In this document: positions 56,967 through 64,000 of the stretch, in pieces
Position numbering within the stretch: the first letter of the stretch is position 1
Layout of the letters: the number at the start of each line of letters is the position of its first letter
Origin: Aureimonas fodinaquatilis
GTDB lineage: Bacteria > Pseudomonadota > Alphaproteobacteria > Rhizobiales > Rhizobiaceae
Reading direction: 5' to 3'
Assembly: GCF_008369445.1 (NCBI RefSeq)
Contig: NZ_VTWH01000002.1
Location: 1-64,000, forward strand
Length of the DNA: 64,000 bases
Program-made: the position numbers and the translations under genes
Notes under the pieces: generated by a model
What the model was told of the DNA's origin: nothing
Databases searched by the model: none
Seen by the model: the letters and a program-made list of their open reading frames with translations, nothing else

Positions 56967-58085
56967 TTACTCCGCCCGGCCGGTTTCATCATTGTCTTTG
57001 ATGAAGTCCATATCCAGTTCCAGTCCAAGGCCGGGAAGGTCCGGAATGTGCATGAAGCCATCAATCGGTACCGGCGCATTGCGGAACAACATGCCGGTTA
57101 TGTCCTCAAACATCAGAAGGCGTTCCAGGAACAAGCCGTTCGGAACGGCTGCAACCAACTGAAGATGAATATTTTCCATAGCATGCGGTGCAAACTTGAT
57201 GTTCCATGCCTGCGCGATTGCCGCCGCTTTGAGAAGCTCTGTGTAGCCACCCACGCGTGCGCCGTCTACCTGTAGAATGTCCACGGCTTCGGCCATGACC
57301 AGATCACGCACACCAAATTTCGAGTATTCGTGCTCACCGGTGCCCAGCGGAATGTCCGTGCCGCGCTTGAACTTTGCCAGACCCGGAATGTCATCGGCAA
57401 ATACCGGTTCCTCAAACAGGTAGATGTCAAACTCCCGAACACGGTTGGCAACCTGAACGGCGGTCGCCGCGTCCCAGCAATTGTTGGCGTCCAGAAGAAG
57501 ATCAATGTTCGGGCCGACAGCCTCGCGCACCTTCTGCACACGCTGCACATCCCGCCGCGGATTTGTGCCGCCTTCCACGCCGACCTTGAATTTGATCTTG
57601 CTGAAGCCGCGAGCCACCATCGACTGCATTTCAGCCACCAGCTCGTCGTCGGAATAGGAGGTCCAGCCGCCGCTGGAATAGACCGGAACCTTGGTGCGGC
57701 TGCCGCCAAGCAGGCGATAGAGCGGCAAGTCAACAATCTTGCCTTTCAGATCCCACAGCGCGATGTCGATGGCGCTCAGGGCGCAATACATCAACCCCTT
57801 GCGACCAACACCACGCAGATAGTGGAAAAATTCGTTGAAGATCCCTTCGGATTCCAGCGGGTCACGGCCAATCAGCATCGGCGCCATATTGCGGTTGATG
57901 AGCTCACGCGTGGCTTCGCCGCCCACCTCGTGATAGGTGACCCCGATGCCTTCCAGCCCCTGATCGGTGGTGATGCGAACAACCGTGTAGCCGATCATCT
58001 CCACCTTGCGGGTGGCATCGGCAAAGCCGCCAGTGATGGGCGTCGACACCAGATGGACGTCAACCTTCTTGATCTTATGCTGCAC
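56967..58085 (-). CDS. Mandelate racemase/muconate-lactonizing (enolase superfamily) dehydratase
   Basis: 372 residues with GTG start after TTAGGATCC. The K-x-K motif is in FSKIKFKVG; metal ligands follow in LLLDANNCWD, FEEPV and LGTGEHEYSKFG; the late histidine is in FAPHAMENIH. This fits an acid-sugar dehydratase of the mandelate racemase subgroup. First gene of the minus-strand unit; it ends 6 bases before the aldolase start, fitting successive steps of one pathway. Confidence 0.86.
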   Translation of the reverse strand: MQHKIKKVDVHLVSTPITGGFADATRKVEMIGYTVVRITTDQGLEGIGVTYHEVGGEATRELINRNMAPMLIGRDPLESEGIFNEFFHYLRGVGRKGLMYCALSAIDIALWDLKGKIVDLPLYRLLGGSRTKVPVYSSGGWTSYSDDELVAEMQSMVARGFSKIKFKVGVEGGTNPRRDVQRVQKVREAVGPNIDLLLDANNCWDAATAVQVANRVREFDIYLFEEPVFADDIPGLAKFKRGTDIPLGTGEHEYSKFGVRDLVMAEAVDILQVDGARVGGYTELLKAAAIAQAWNIKFAPHAMENIHLQLVAAVPNGLFLERLLMFEDITGMLFRNAPVPIDGFMHIPDLPGLGLELDMDFIKDNDETGRAE

Positions 58086-58170
58086 GACAGGATCCTAACG
58101 AGACTGCGACCGGATGCGATTTATCGACGGCAGTGATTGAGAATCCACTGCAGCAATAAAGCAAATAAGT

Positions 58171-58183
58171 CTGACAAATTTTT
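58171..58183 (-). promoter_or_regulatory. 13-bp motif shared by both divergent promoters, copy A
   Basis: Read on the minus strand this is AAAAATTTGTCAG, about 86 bases before the dehydratase start. The following bases give TTGTCAGACTT, close to the TTGTC-N-GACAA palindrome used by several FCD-type GntR regulators. The same 13 bases recur at 59155. Confidence 0.55.
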
Positions 58184-58274
58184 CAATGCATCAGAAATTG
58201 CGCCGGGAATTGGCGCGATGTCAACCGGAATTTGGCTGGACATAGCGGAATGCAGAAAAAAATCTGAAAATATG

Positions 58275-59021
58275 TCAGGCAGCCTGAGGCGCGTCTTCGG
58301 CATTCAGTTCCATGCCCAGCCGCGAGGCCGTATTTTGAATGTGAATGCGGGCGGCGGCACGGGCTGCCCGAGTATCCTGCGCCTGAATGGCGTTGAAAAT
58401 TGCTCTGTGCTCTTCCTGCGATTTTGATCCCTGGCCTTGCTTGAGCGCGGAATTGGCCCGGGCCACAGCGATGCTTTTCATGACGGAGTCCACCAGAAGA
58501 TTGAACAGCGTTTCAAAGTGCTGATTGCCGGCCGCCTTGAAAATCAACTGGTGAAATTGAACGTCGGCCTCCAGCCCAAGCTCACTGTTGCCACCGGCGA
58601 GGCTGGTTTCCATAAGCTCAATGGTCTTTTCCAACTCCAGCAGGTCTTCAGAAGAGCGGCGCTTGGCGGCCAGGCCAGCCGATTCGGCTTCAAGAGCGAG
58701 CCGCAGTTCGATCATCGCAATGATGTCGCTGTCCTCTGTGGGTGTGGTGAACTCCAAAGGTCTCGGCGGCAAAGTATGACTGACAAATACGCCCTTTCCC
58801 TGCTGGGAAATGATGTGTCCGCTGGAGGCCAGGCGCGCCAGCGCCTCTCGCAAAACCGTGCGGCTGACCCCCCAACTGGTGGACAGTGCCTGGACCGAAG
58901 GTAGCATGCTGCCGGGTGCATGTTCGCCATTGAGAATCTGCGCAAGCAGGCCGGTTTCGACCTGGTCAACCAAGCTTGGGGAGCGCTGCACAATGGAGTT
59001 CTTGTCGATCATCGGTTGCAT
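58275..59021 (-). CDS. GntR family transcriptional regulator, FadR/FCD type
   Basis: 248 residues. An N-terminal winged helix (about 25-85: PSVQALSTSWGVSRTVLREALARLASSGHI) is followed by the all-helical FCD ligand domain, with metal-site residues in EADVQFHQLIF and the late histidines EHRAIF and ARIHIQN. It sits between the dehydratase unit and the divergent sugar importer, the usual place of a repressor of both. Its ligand is probably an intermediate sugar acid. Confidence 0.9.
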   Translation of the reverse strand: MQPMIDKNSIVQRSPSLVDQVETGLLAQILNGEHAPGSMLPSVQALSTSWGVSRTVLREALARLASSGHIISQQGKGVFVSHTLPPRPLEFTTPTEDSDIIAMIELRLALEAESAGLAAKRRSSEDLLELEKTIELMETSLAGGNSELGLEADVQFHQLIFKAAGNQHFETLFNLLVDSVMKSIAVARANSALKQGQGSKSQEEHRAIFNAIQAQDTRAARAAARIHIQNTASRLGMELNAEDAPQAA

Positions 59022-59154
59022 TTCCTAACAATCACGGTAAACGTATCAGCTTATCATATCACAGGATGATAGCGCGGCACAGGGCAGCCGCGTCTCGCAT
59101 GGCATCTCAGTCTCGGGTTTCCGGGCCTTCGGGTCCGGGCTGAATGAAGTCAGT

Positions 59155-59167
59155 AAAAATTTGTCAG
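59155..59167 (+). promoter_or_regulatory. 13-bp motif shared by both divergent promoters, copy B
   Basis: AAAAATTTGTCAG, 119 bases before the sugar-binding protein start and 134 bases upstream of the regulator start on the other strand. It is identical to the copy at 58171-58183. The rest of the 264-base gap contains a TATCAT/ATGATA inverted pair near 59052 and no other clear feature. Confidence 0.5.
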
Positions 59168-59285
59168 TCAGCATTGATTGAATTTCAACGATTGAGCGTG
59201 TTGACTTGAGGAAGTTGCGAGAGATAAGGGCGAATGTAAGCGGTTCCAAATTTGCGGTCCGCTCCACACTTCTGGGAGGCAGTTT

Positions 59286-60524
59286 ATGGGCATGAAATTG
59301 ATTAAAGGCATTTCCGCCGCAGCGGCACTTCTGTGCAGCACGGCTGTGTTTGCTGAAGATATTGAGGTTTTGCACTACTACACGTCCGGCGGCGAATCGC
59401 TGGCGGTCAATGTTCTCAAGGAAGATCTTGAGGCCAAGGGCAACAAATGGATCGATTCCGCGATTGCCGGTGGTGGTGGGGCCAACGCGATGACGGTTTT
59501 GAAAACCCGTGTCATCTCCGGCGATGCGCCAAAGGCAGTGCAGATGCGCGGACCAGCCATTCAGGATTGGGCAGAGCAGGGGGCACTGGTTGATCTGGAA
59601 GCTGTATCCCAGAACTGGGATGAAGAACTGCCGCCAGCCATTGCCGACGCTTTGAAATATGACGACAAATATTACGGCGTGGTGAACTGGGTGCACCGGG
59701 TTAACTGGATGTACATCAACAAGCCATTGCTGGATGAAGTTGGTGCGCAGGTTCCAACAACCTGGGATGAGTTTTTCGTAGTTGCTGACAAGTTGAAGGC
59801 AGCGGGCCACATTCCGATTGCGCATGGCGGCACGCCATATCACGACGCTGTGTATTTTGAGGGCATCGTCCAGTCTCAGGGCGTGGACTTCTACCGCAAG
59901 GCCATTCTGGAAGGTGATCCGGAAGCGCTGAACTCGCCGCAGATGGTTGAGGTTTTTGATATTCTGCGCAAGTCGACCGAATATTTCGACGGTGCCACAC
60001 AGGGTCGCCCGTGGAACCTGGCGGCTGCCATGGTGATTGAGGGCAAGGCCGGCTTCCTGTTCATGGGAGACTGGGCCAAGGGTGAGTTCTCTGCCGCTGG
60101 CAAGGTGCCGGATGTGGATTACATCTGCGCCGTTCGTCCGGGCAATGAAGGCATTTTCACCTTTATTGCGGATGGTTTCACTTTCTTCGGCCAAAGAGGC
60201 AGTGACGGTGCAACGCCGGGTCAATTGGAGATGGCATCGGTGATCTCCAGCCCTGATTTTCAGGAGCGTGGCGCAAAGTTCAAGGGCGCTATTCCGGCTA
60301 TGAAGTCCGCTTCTCTGGACGGTTTTGATTCATGCTCGCAGAAGGCAGCAGCGGATCTTCTGGCAACGTCGGAATCCGGTGGTCTGGTGCCATCTCAAAA
60401 TCAGGGAACGACGGAAGCGGTTCTTGGCGCAATCCGGGATGTTGTGACGAACTTCATCAACTCCAATCAGGATTCCGCAAGTGCGGCAGCCGAGTTGGCT
60501 AATGCCGTGCAGGCAGCGAAGTAG
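59286..60524 (+). CDS. Carbohydrate ABC transporter substrate-binding protein (CUT1 class)
   Basis: 412 residues with a signal peptide (1-23, ending VFA). EDIEVLHYYTSGGESLAVNVLKEDLEA begins the mature part. GGGGANAMTVLKTRVISGDAP, GVNWVHRVNWMYINKPLLDE and FLFMGDWAKGEFSA match glucose/mannose-type extracellular receptors. The start follows GGGAGG. It is separated from the permease genes by a 57-bp tandem repeat array of about 530 bases. Confidence 0.9.
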   Translation: MGMKLIKGISAAAALLCSTAVFAEDIEVLHYYTSGGESLAVNVLKEDLEAKGNKWIDSAIAGGGGANAMTVLKTRVISGDAPKAVQMRGPAIQDWAEQGALVDLEAVSQNWDEELPPAIADALKYDDKYYGVVNWVHRVNWMYINKPLLDEVGAQVPTTWDEFFVVADKLKAAGHIPIAHGGTPYHDAVYFEGIVQSQGVDFYRKAILEGDPEALNSPQMVEVFDILRKSTEYFDGATQGRPWNLAAAMVIEGKAGFLFMGDWAKGEFSAAGKVPDVDYICAVRPGNEGIFTFIADGFTFFGQRGSDGATPGQLEMASVISSPDFQERGAKFKGAIPAMKSASLDGFDSCSQKAAADLLATSESGGLVPSQNQGTTEAVLGAIRDVVTNFINSNQDSASAAAELANAVQAAK

Positions 60525-60578
60525 GGTTTGAGGTGATGCATGGGCGGGGGCTTAGGCCTCTGCCTGTGGCGCTCAAGC

Positions 60579-60950
60579 ATTTTCAGCAAAAGTGCGAAGC
60601 GGTTTTGCGTTGAACAATGCGATGGAAAAGACGTCATTTTCAGCAAAAGTGCGCAGCGCTTTTGCGTTGAACAATGCGGTGGAAAAGCCGTCATTTTCAG
60701 CAAAAGTGTGCAGCGGTTGCGTTGAACACTGCGATGGAAAAGACGTCATATTCAGCAAAAGTGCGAAGCGGTTTTGCATTGAACACTGCGATGGAAAAGA
60801 CGTCATTTTCAGCAAAAGTGCGCAGCGGTTTTGCGTTGAACACTGCGATGGAAACGACGTCATTTTCAGCAAAAGTGCGCAGCGGTTTTGCGTTGAACAC
60901 TGCGATGGAAATGACGTCATTTTCAGCGGGTACGCGCAGCGCATTTGCCA
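60579..60950. repeat. 57-bp tandem repeat array (six full units and a partial seventh)
   Basis: Unit starts (ATTTTCAGCAAAAGTGCG) are at 60579, 60636, 60693, 60748, 60805, 60862 and a degenerate 60919. Unit 3 lost two bases. Each unit holds GCAAAA/TTTTGC, able to pair around an 11-base loop, and ends in the GACGTC palindrome. The array fills most of the 533-base gap between the binding protein and permease genes. Frames open on both strands only because 57 is a multiple of three. Confidence 0.93.
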
Positions 60951-61017
60951 AGATCAGTTTTTGAAAACAAAGAGTTTGAGCGTTCCGGGTCGTCAAAAGA
61001 TCATCTGAAACGCTCTG
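60951..61017. repeat. Tail of dispersed palindromic repeat behind the tandem array
   Basis: AAAACAAAGAGTTTGAGCG and TGAAACGCTCTGG are the same end sequences seen in the single intergenic repeats, so the array looks like an amplified arm of that family. Confidence 0.6.
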
Positions 61018-61057
61018 GAGGAATGGCAATGTTCTTGAAACGACAGGATCAGACCGA

Positions 61058-61996
61058 GTGAGTGCTCTTCAAGAAACCACAACCAGTGCAGCGCGCGGCC
61101 TCCGGCAGCCATCGGCCTTATCTCTCTGGGCTGATCGCTGGATTCCGCTGCTTGTACTGTCACCCAGCATGCTGCTCAGCTTTATTTTCGTATATGGCTT
61201 CCTTGCGGCAACGGCTGTCTTGTCATTCACCAACTCCACGCTGATGCCGCGATATGTTTTCACGGGCTTCGATCGATATATTGACCTGTTCAACAATCGG
61301 GTCTGGTGGACCTCTGTTGTCAATCTGGCTTACTTTGCCATTCCATTTATTGTCATCAGCCTGTTTCTGGGCCTGCTGCTGGCAATTCTGATGGACCAGC
61401 GCATTCGGATGGAGGGCGCGTTGCGCGCCATTTACCTCTACCCGCTGGCTCTGTCGCAGATTGTTGCGGGCACGGCCTGGCAATGGCTGTTCAACCCCGA
61501 TTACGGAATTCAGGCCACAGTGCGCTCATTCGGCTGGCAGGGGTTTGAATTCAACTGGCTCAACAACCCGCGGATGGCAATGGCCTGCGTGGTGATCGCC
61601 GCCACCTGGCAGTGCACCGGCTTTGTTGCCGCACTGTTTCTGGCTGGTTTGCGCGGTGTGGACGAAGAAATCATCAAGGCCGGAATGGTGGACGGTGCAT
61701 CAATGCCCACAATCTACCGGCGTATAGTGCTGCCAGCCATGTGGCCGGTGTTCTTTTCGGTGGTGCTGCTGCTCACCCACATGTCGATCAAAACCTTCGA
61801 TCTTGTGGTGGCCATGACAGCGGGCGGACCCGGAACATCAACATGGTTGCCGTCCATCTTCATGTATAATTTTGCCTTTGAACGCGGGCGAATGGGTGTG
61901 GGTGCGGCTTCGGCGGTGATGATCCTTGTTATGGTGGTTACTGTGCTGGTGCCACTGATGTATATGGAAAAGCGGGCGCAAAAAAATGCGGCATGA
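61058..61996 (+). CDS. Sugar ABC transporter permease, CUT1 MalF-like
   Basis: 312 residues with six hydrophobic helices. The EAA loop is EIIKAGMVDGASMPTIYRRIVLPAMWPVF. GTG start after AGGA. It overlaps the next permease by 11 bases. Confidence 0.92.
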   Translation: MSALQETTTSAARGLRQPSALSLWADRWIPLLVLSPSMLLSFIFVYGFLAATAVLSFTNSTLMPRYVFTGFDRYIDLFNNRVWWTSVVNLAYFAIPFIVISLFLGLLLAILMDQRIRMEGALRAIYLYPLALSQIVAGTAWQWLFNPDYGIQATVRSFGWQGFEFNWLNNPRMAMACVVIAATWQCTGFVAALFLAGLRGVDEEIIKAGMVDGASMPTIYRRIVLPAMWPVFFSVVLLLTHMSIKTFDLVVAMTAGGPGTSTWLPSIFMYNFAFERGRMGVGAASAVMILVMVVTVLVPLMYMEKRAQKNAA

Positions 61997-62843
61997 ACAC
62001 ACTCTCGCGCGTCTGGCTATCTACGGGCTGCTGTTTCTGTTTGCCGCCCTGTTTCTGATGCCGTTTTACGTGGTTATCGTCACCTCGCTGAAAACGCTGC
62101 CCGAGCTGCGGCAGGGCAATATGCTCGCCCTTCCCGAAGGGCTGACCTTTGCCGCATGGGCAAAGGCCTGGGGCACGGCTTGCACCGGTGCGGCCTGCGA
62201 AGGACTGCGGCCGTTCTTCATGAACTCTGTCATGATTGTCATTCCCTCGGTGCTGATTTCATCGGGCCTTGGCGCGATCAACGGCTATGCCTTGTCGCAA
62301 TGGCGGTTTCCGGGGTCGGAAGTCATCTTCACAATGTTGCTTTTTGGTTTTTTCATTCCGTTTCAGGCCATTTTGCTGCCGGCAGCGCAATTTCTGGGTT
62401 TTGTCGGGCTGGCCAACACCATTCCGGGCCTGATCATCATTCAAACGGTCTACGGCATAGCTTTCTGCACGATGCTGTTTCGCAATTACTACGTTGCCAT
62501 CCCCGGCGAGCTGGTAAAAGCGGCACGTGTTGATGGGGCAGGGTTCTTTCTCATATTCCGACGGATTTTTCTGCCGCTGACCCTGCCGATCTTCATGGTC
62601 TGTGTGATCTGGCAGTTTACGCACATCTGGAACGACTTTCTTTTCGGCGTGGTGTTTTCCGGTCCGGATTCCCGCCCGATCACGGTTGGCCTCAACAACC
62701 TGGTCAACACGTCCGAGGGCGTCAAAGAATACAATGTCGACACTGCGGCGGCGCTGATAACCGCCTTGCCGACTTTGCTTGTCTACATTGTGGGCGGGCG
62801 ATATTTCCTGCGCGGCCTGACCGCTGGCGCTGTCAAAGGATGA
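61986..62843 (+). CDS. Sugar ABC transporter permease, CUT1 MalG-like
   Basis: 285 residues with six helices. The EAA loop is GELVKAARVDGAGFFLIFRRIFLPLTLPIF. Overlaps the upstream permease gene. Partner of the MalF-like subunit in the importer that faces the GntR regulator. Confidence 0.92.
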   Translation: MRHEHTLARLAIYGLLFLFAALFLMPFYVVIVTSLKTLPELRQGNMLALPEGLTFAAWAKAWGTACTGAACEGLRPFFMNSVMIVIPSVLISSGLGAINGYALSQWRFPGSEVIFTMLLFGFFIPFQAILLPAAQFLGFVGLANTIPGLIIIQTVYGIAFCTMLFRNYYVAIPGELVKAARVDGAGFFLIFRRIFLPLTLPIFMVCVIWQFTHIWNDFLFGVVFSGPDSRPITVGLNNLVNTSEGVKEYNVDTAAALITALPTLLVYIVGGRYFLRGLTAGAVKG

Positions 62844-62924
62844 GCGCGCTTTCACCCAGCTTCTTCTGCCGCAAGGGCAGCTTTCAGTTCAAACGGTACG
62901 GCCACGCGCTGTAAGGAAACGATA

Positions 62925-64000
62925 ATGGCAGGCTTGAGCATCAAGGACGTCCACAAGAATTACGGCAGCGTGCCGGTTCTCAAGGGCATCAATATTGAAG
63001 TTGCAGAGGGTGAGTTCCTCATTCTCGTCGGCAGTTCCGGCTGTGGAAAATCCACGCTTCTGAACATGATTGCCGGACTGGAAAGCATCACCACCGGTGA
63101 AATTCGCATCGGCGGCAGGGTTGTCAACGATCTGCCGCCAAAGAGCCGCGATATTGCAATGGTGTTTCAGTCCTATGCGCTGTACCCATCCATGACTGTG
63201 CGGGAGAACATCTCTTTCGGTCTGGAGATCCGCAAGGTTCCGGCCGAGGAGCAGAAGCGCATCGTCAACAGCGTGGCTGAATCCCTGCAGATTACCCACC
63301 TTCTGGATCGCAAGCCCAGGCAGCTTTCCGGCGGGCAGCGCCAGCGGGTTGCCATGGGCCGGGCGCTTGCCCGTGATCCGACACTGTTCTTGTTTGATGA
63401 GCCATTGTCCAATCTGGACGCGCAGTTGCGCATCGAGATGCGCTCGGAAATCAAGCTGATGCACCAGCGCACCGGCAAGACAATCTGCTATGTTACCCAT
63501 GATCAGGTGGAAGCCATGACGCTGGGCGACCGCATCGCCGTTATGAAGGATGGCGTTGTGCAGCAGCTTGGCCGCCCGCAGGAGGTTTATGACTCGCCTT
63601 CCAACATGTATGTGGCCAGCTTCATCGGCGCGCCGCCCATGAACTTCATTCCCGGAAAGCTGGAAATGGCTGGTGAACGTTTGGCCATGCGGCTGGAAAC
63701 CGGTGCGGAAAGCGGCTTGCTGATGCTGCCTTTCCAATTGGACACCGTGTCTGCCCGGCCTGGTGATGATATCATTCTGGGCATCCGTCCGGAACGCCTG
63801 ACCTCAAAGGTTGGCAAGGAGGCGGACGGCTCTGCCATGCAGCGCCTGAATGTTCTGGTGGATATTATTGAACCGACAGGGCCCGATACGCTGGTTTTCG
63901 CCACGCTGAATGGAAAGCGCACCTTATGCCGTGTGCAGCCCGATATTGCCCCGGCAGTGGGTGACAGATTGCCGATCGATTTTGATCTTTCGCTTGCCTT
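62925..64000 (+). CDS. Sugar ABC transporter ATP-binding protein (UgpC/MalK-like), partial at 3' end
   Basis: At least 358 residues, still open at the window edge. Walker A is GSSGCGKST (36-44), the signature LSGGQRQRVAMGRAL, Walker B LFLFDEPLSNLDAQLR and H-loop VTHDQVEAM. A C-terminal TOBE-like regulatory domain (ILGIRPERL) has begun. ATG follows AAGGAAAC. It completes the CUT1 importer. Confidence 0.95.
   Translation, partial: MAGLSIKDVHKNYGSVPVLKGINIEVAEGEFLILVGSSGCGKSTLLNMIAGLESITTGEIRIGGRVVNDLPPKSRDIAMVFQSYALYPSMTVRENISFGLEIRKVPAEEQKRIVNSVAESLQITHLLDRKPRQLSGGQRQRVAMGRALARDPTLFLFDEPLSNLDAQLRIEMRSEIKLMHQRTGKTICYVTHDQVEAMTLGDRIAVMKDGVVQQLGRPQEVYDSPSNMYVASFIGAPPMNFIPGKLEMAGERLAMRLETGAESGLLMLPFQLDTVSARPGDDIILGIRPERLTSKVGKEADGSAMQRLNVLVDIIEPTGPDTLVFATLNGKRTLCRVQPDIAPAVGDRLPIDFDLSLA

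Noticed and set aside
59050-59072. TATCAT/ATGATA inverted pair as the GntR operator
   Set aside because: Only a 6-bp imperfectly spaced pair, with no second copy near the dehydratase promoter; the shared 13-base motif is the better candidate.
60579-60950. Possible CRISPR array
   Set aside because: Units are contiguous and nearly identical over the full 57 bases; there are no unique spacers between repeats and no cas genes nearby.
60592-61008. 138-codon plus-strand frame and a 123-codon minus-strand frame over the repeats
   Set aside because: They are open only because the 57-bp unit is a multiple of three; both strands are open at once, there is no ribosome binding site or family similarity, and unit 3 has a 2-base deletion that shifts frame.
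1-64000. tRNA, rRNA, prophage, insertion sequence or integrase genes
   Set aside because: No transposase, integrase or phage structural motif and no cloverleaf-like or rRNA sequence was recognised; this was a reading by eye, not a tRNAscan or covariance search.

Overview
The window reads as a chromosomal stretch of an alphaproteobacterium of the order Hyphomicrobiales (Rhizobiales). Evidence is the gene order typical of that order (rplM-rpsI; pyrB-pyrC'-plsY-dprA-topA-rnr-DUF983-Nudix-rpmG; gatC-gatA-gatB; accB-accC-aat), the general L-amino-acid transporter aapJQMP, small alphaproteobacterial families (DUF2842, DUF3126, DUF3572, DUF2155), a DivK response regulator and an alphaproteobacterial LexA box. 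No rRNA, tRNA, CRISPR array, prophage or insertion sequence was recognised. The species cannot be named from this sequence.

Layout. 1-5285: end of a polar-amino-acid-type ABC importer, then a catabolic run (an L-2-keto-3-deoxyarabonate dehydratase-like DapA-fold enzyme, two fumarylacetoacetate-hydrolase-fold enzymes, one of them XylX-like, and a BadF-type sugar kinase), which looks like non-phosphorylative pentose or aldonate breakdown. 5353-14069: housekeeping genes (polysaccharide export lipoprotein, DUF2842, heme A synthase, argC, agmatinase, rpsI/rplM, SOUL protein, PPK2, cystathionine beta-lyase). 14271-19054: the aapJQMP operon with a hairpin after aapJ and a strong terminator after aapP. 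19233-23946: AI-2E transporter, FAD monooxygenase, zinc-finger protein, alpha/beta hydrolase, cysE, DUF3126. 24078-29083: an SOS box in front of a 27-residue hydrophobic peptide, then dnaE and convergent dinB. 29112-43340: HAD, DUF3572, divK, rpmG, MFS, Nudix, DUF983, rnr, topA, dprA, plsY, a probably inactive dihydroorotase (PyrC'), pyrB, ruvX. 43419-53674: MBL-fold hydrolase, gatCAB, NDUFA12, DUF2155, aat, accC/accB, DsbA-like protein, M48 protease. 53752-64000: aminotransferase, then a divergent catabolic locus around a GntR/FadR regulator. On the minus strand it has an enolase-superfamily dehydratase, an N-acetylneuraminate-lyase-like aldolase and an amidohydrolase; on the plus strand a CUT1 sugar ABC importer that runs off the window.

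Interactions. In the last locus the importer, a lactonase-like amidohydrolase, a dehydratase and an aldolase could form one pathway for a sugar acid or its lactone. An identical 13-base motif in front of both divergent units suggests shared control. Intergenic DNA carries a dispersed palindromic repeat family at eight or more sites. At two sites it has grown into tandem arrays (63-bp units at 33095 and 57-bp units at 60579, the latter between the sugar-binding protein and permease genes).

The most interesting item is the SOS-box-controlled 27-residue membrane peptide just upstream of dnaE. By position, size and control it resembles the Caulobacter SOS division inhibitor SidA, although no sequence relationship could be tested.
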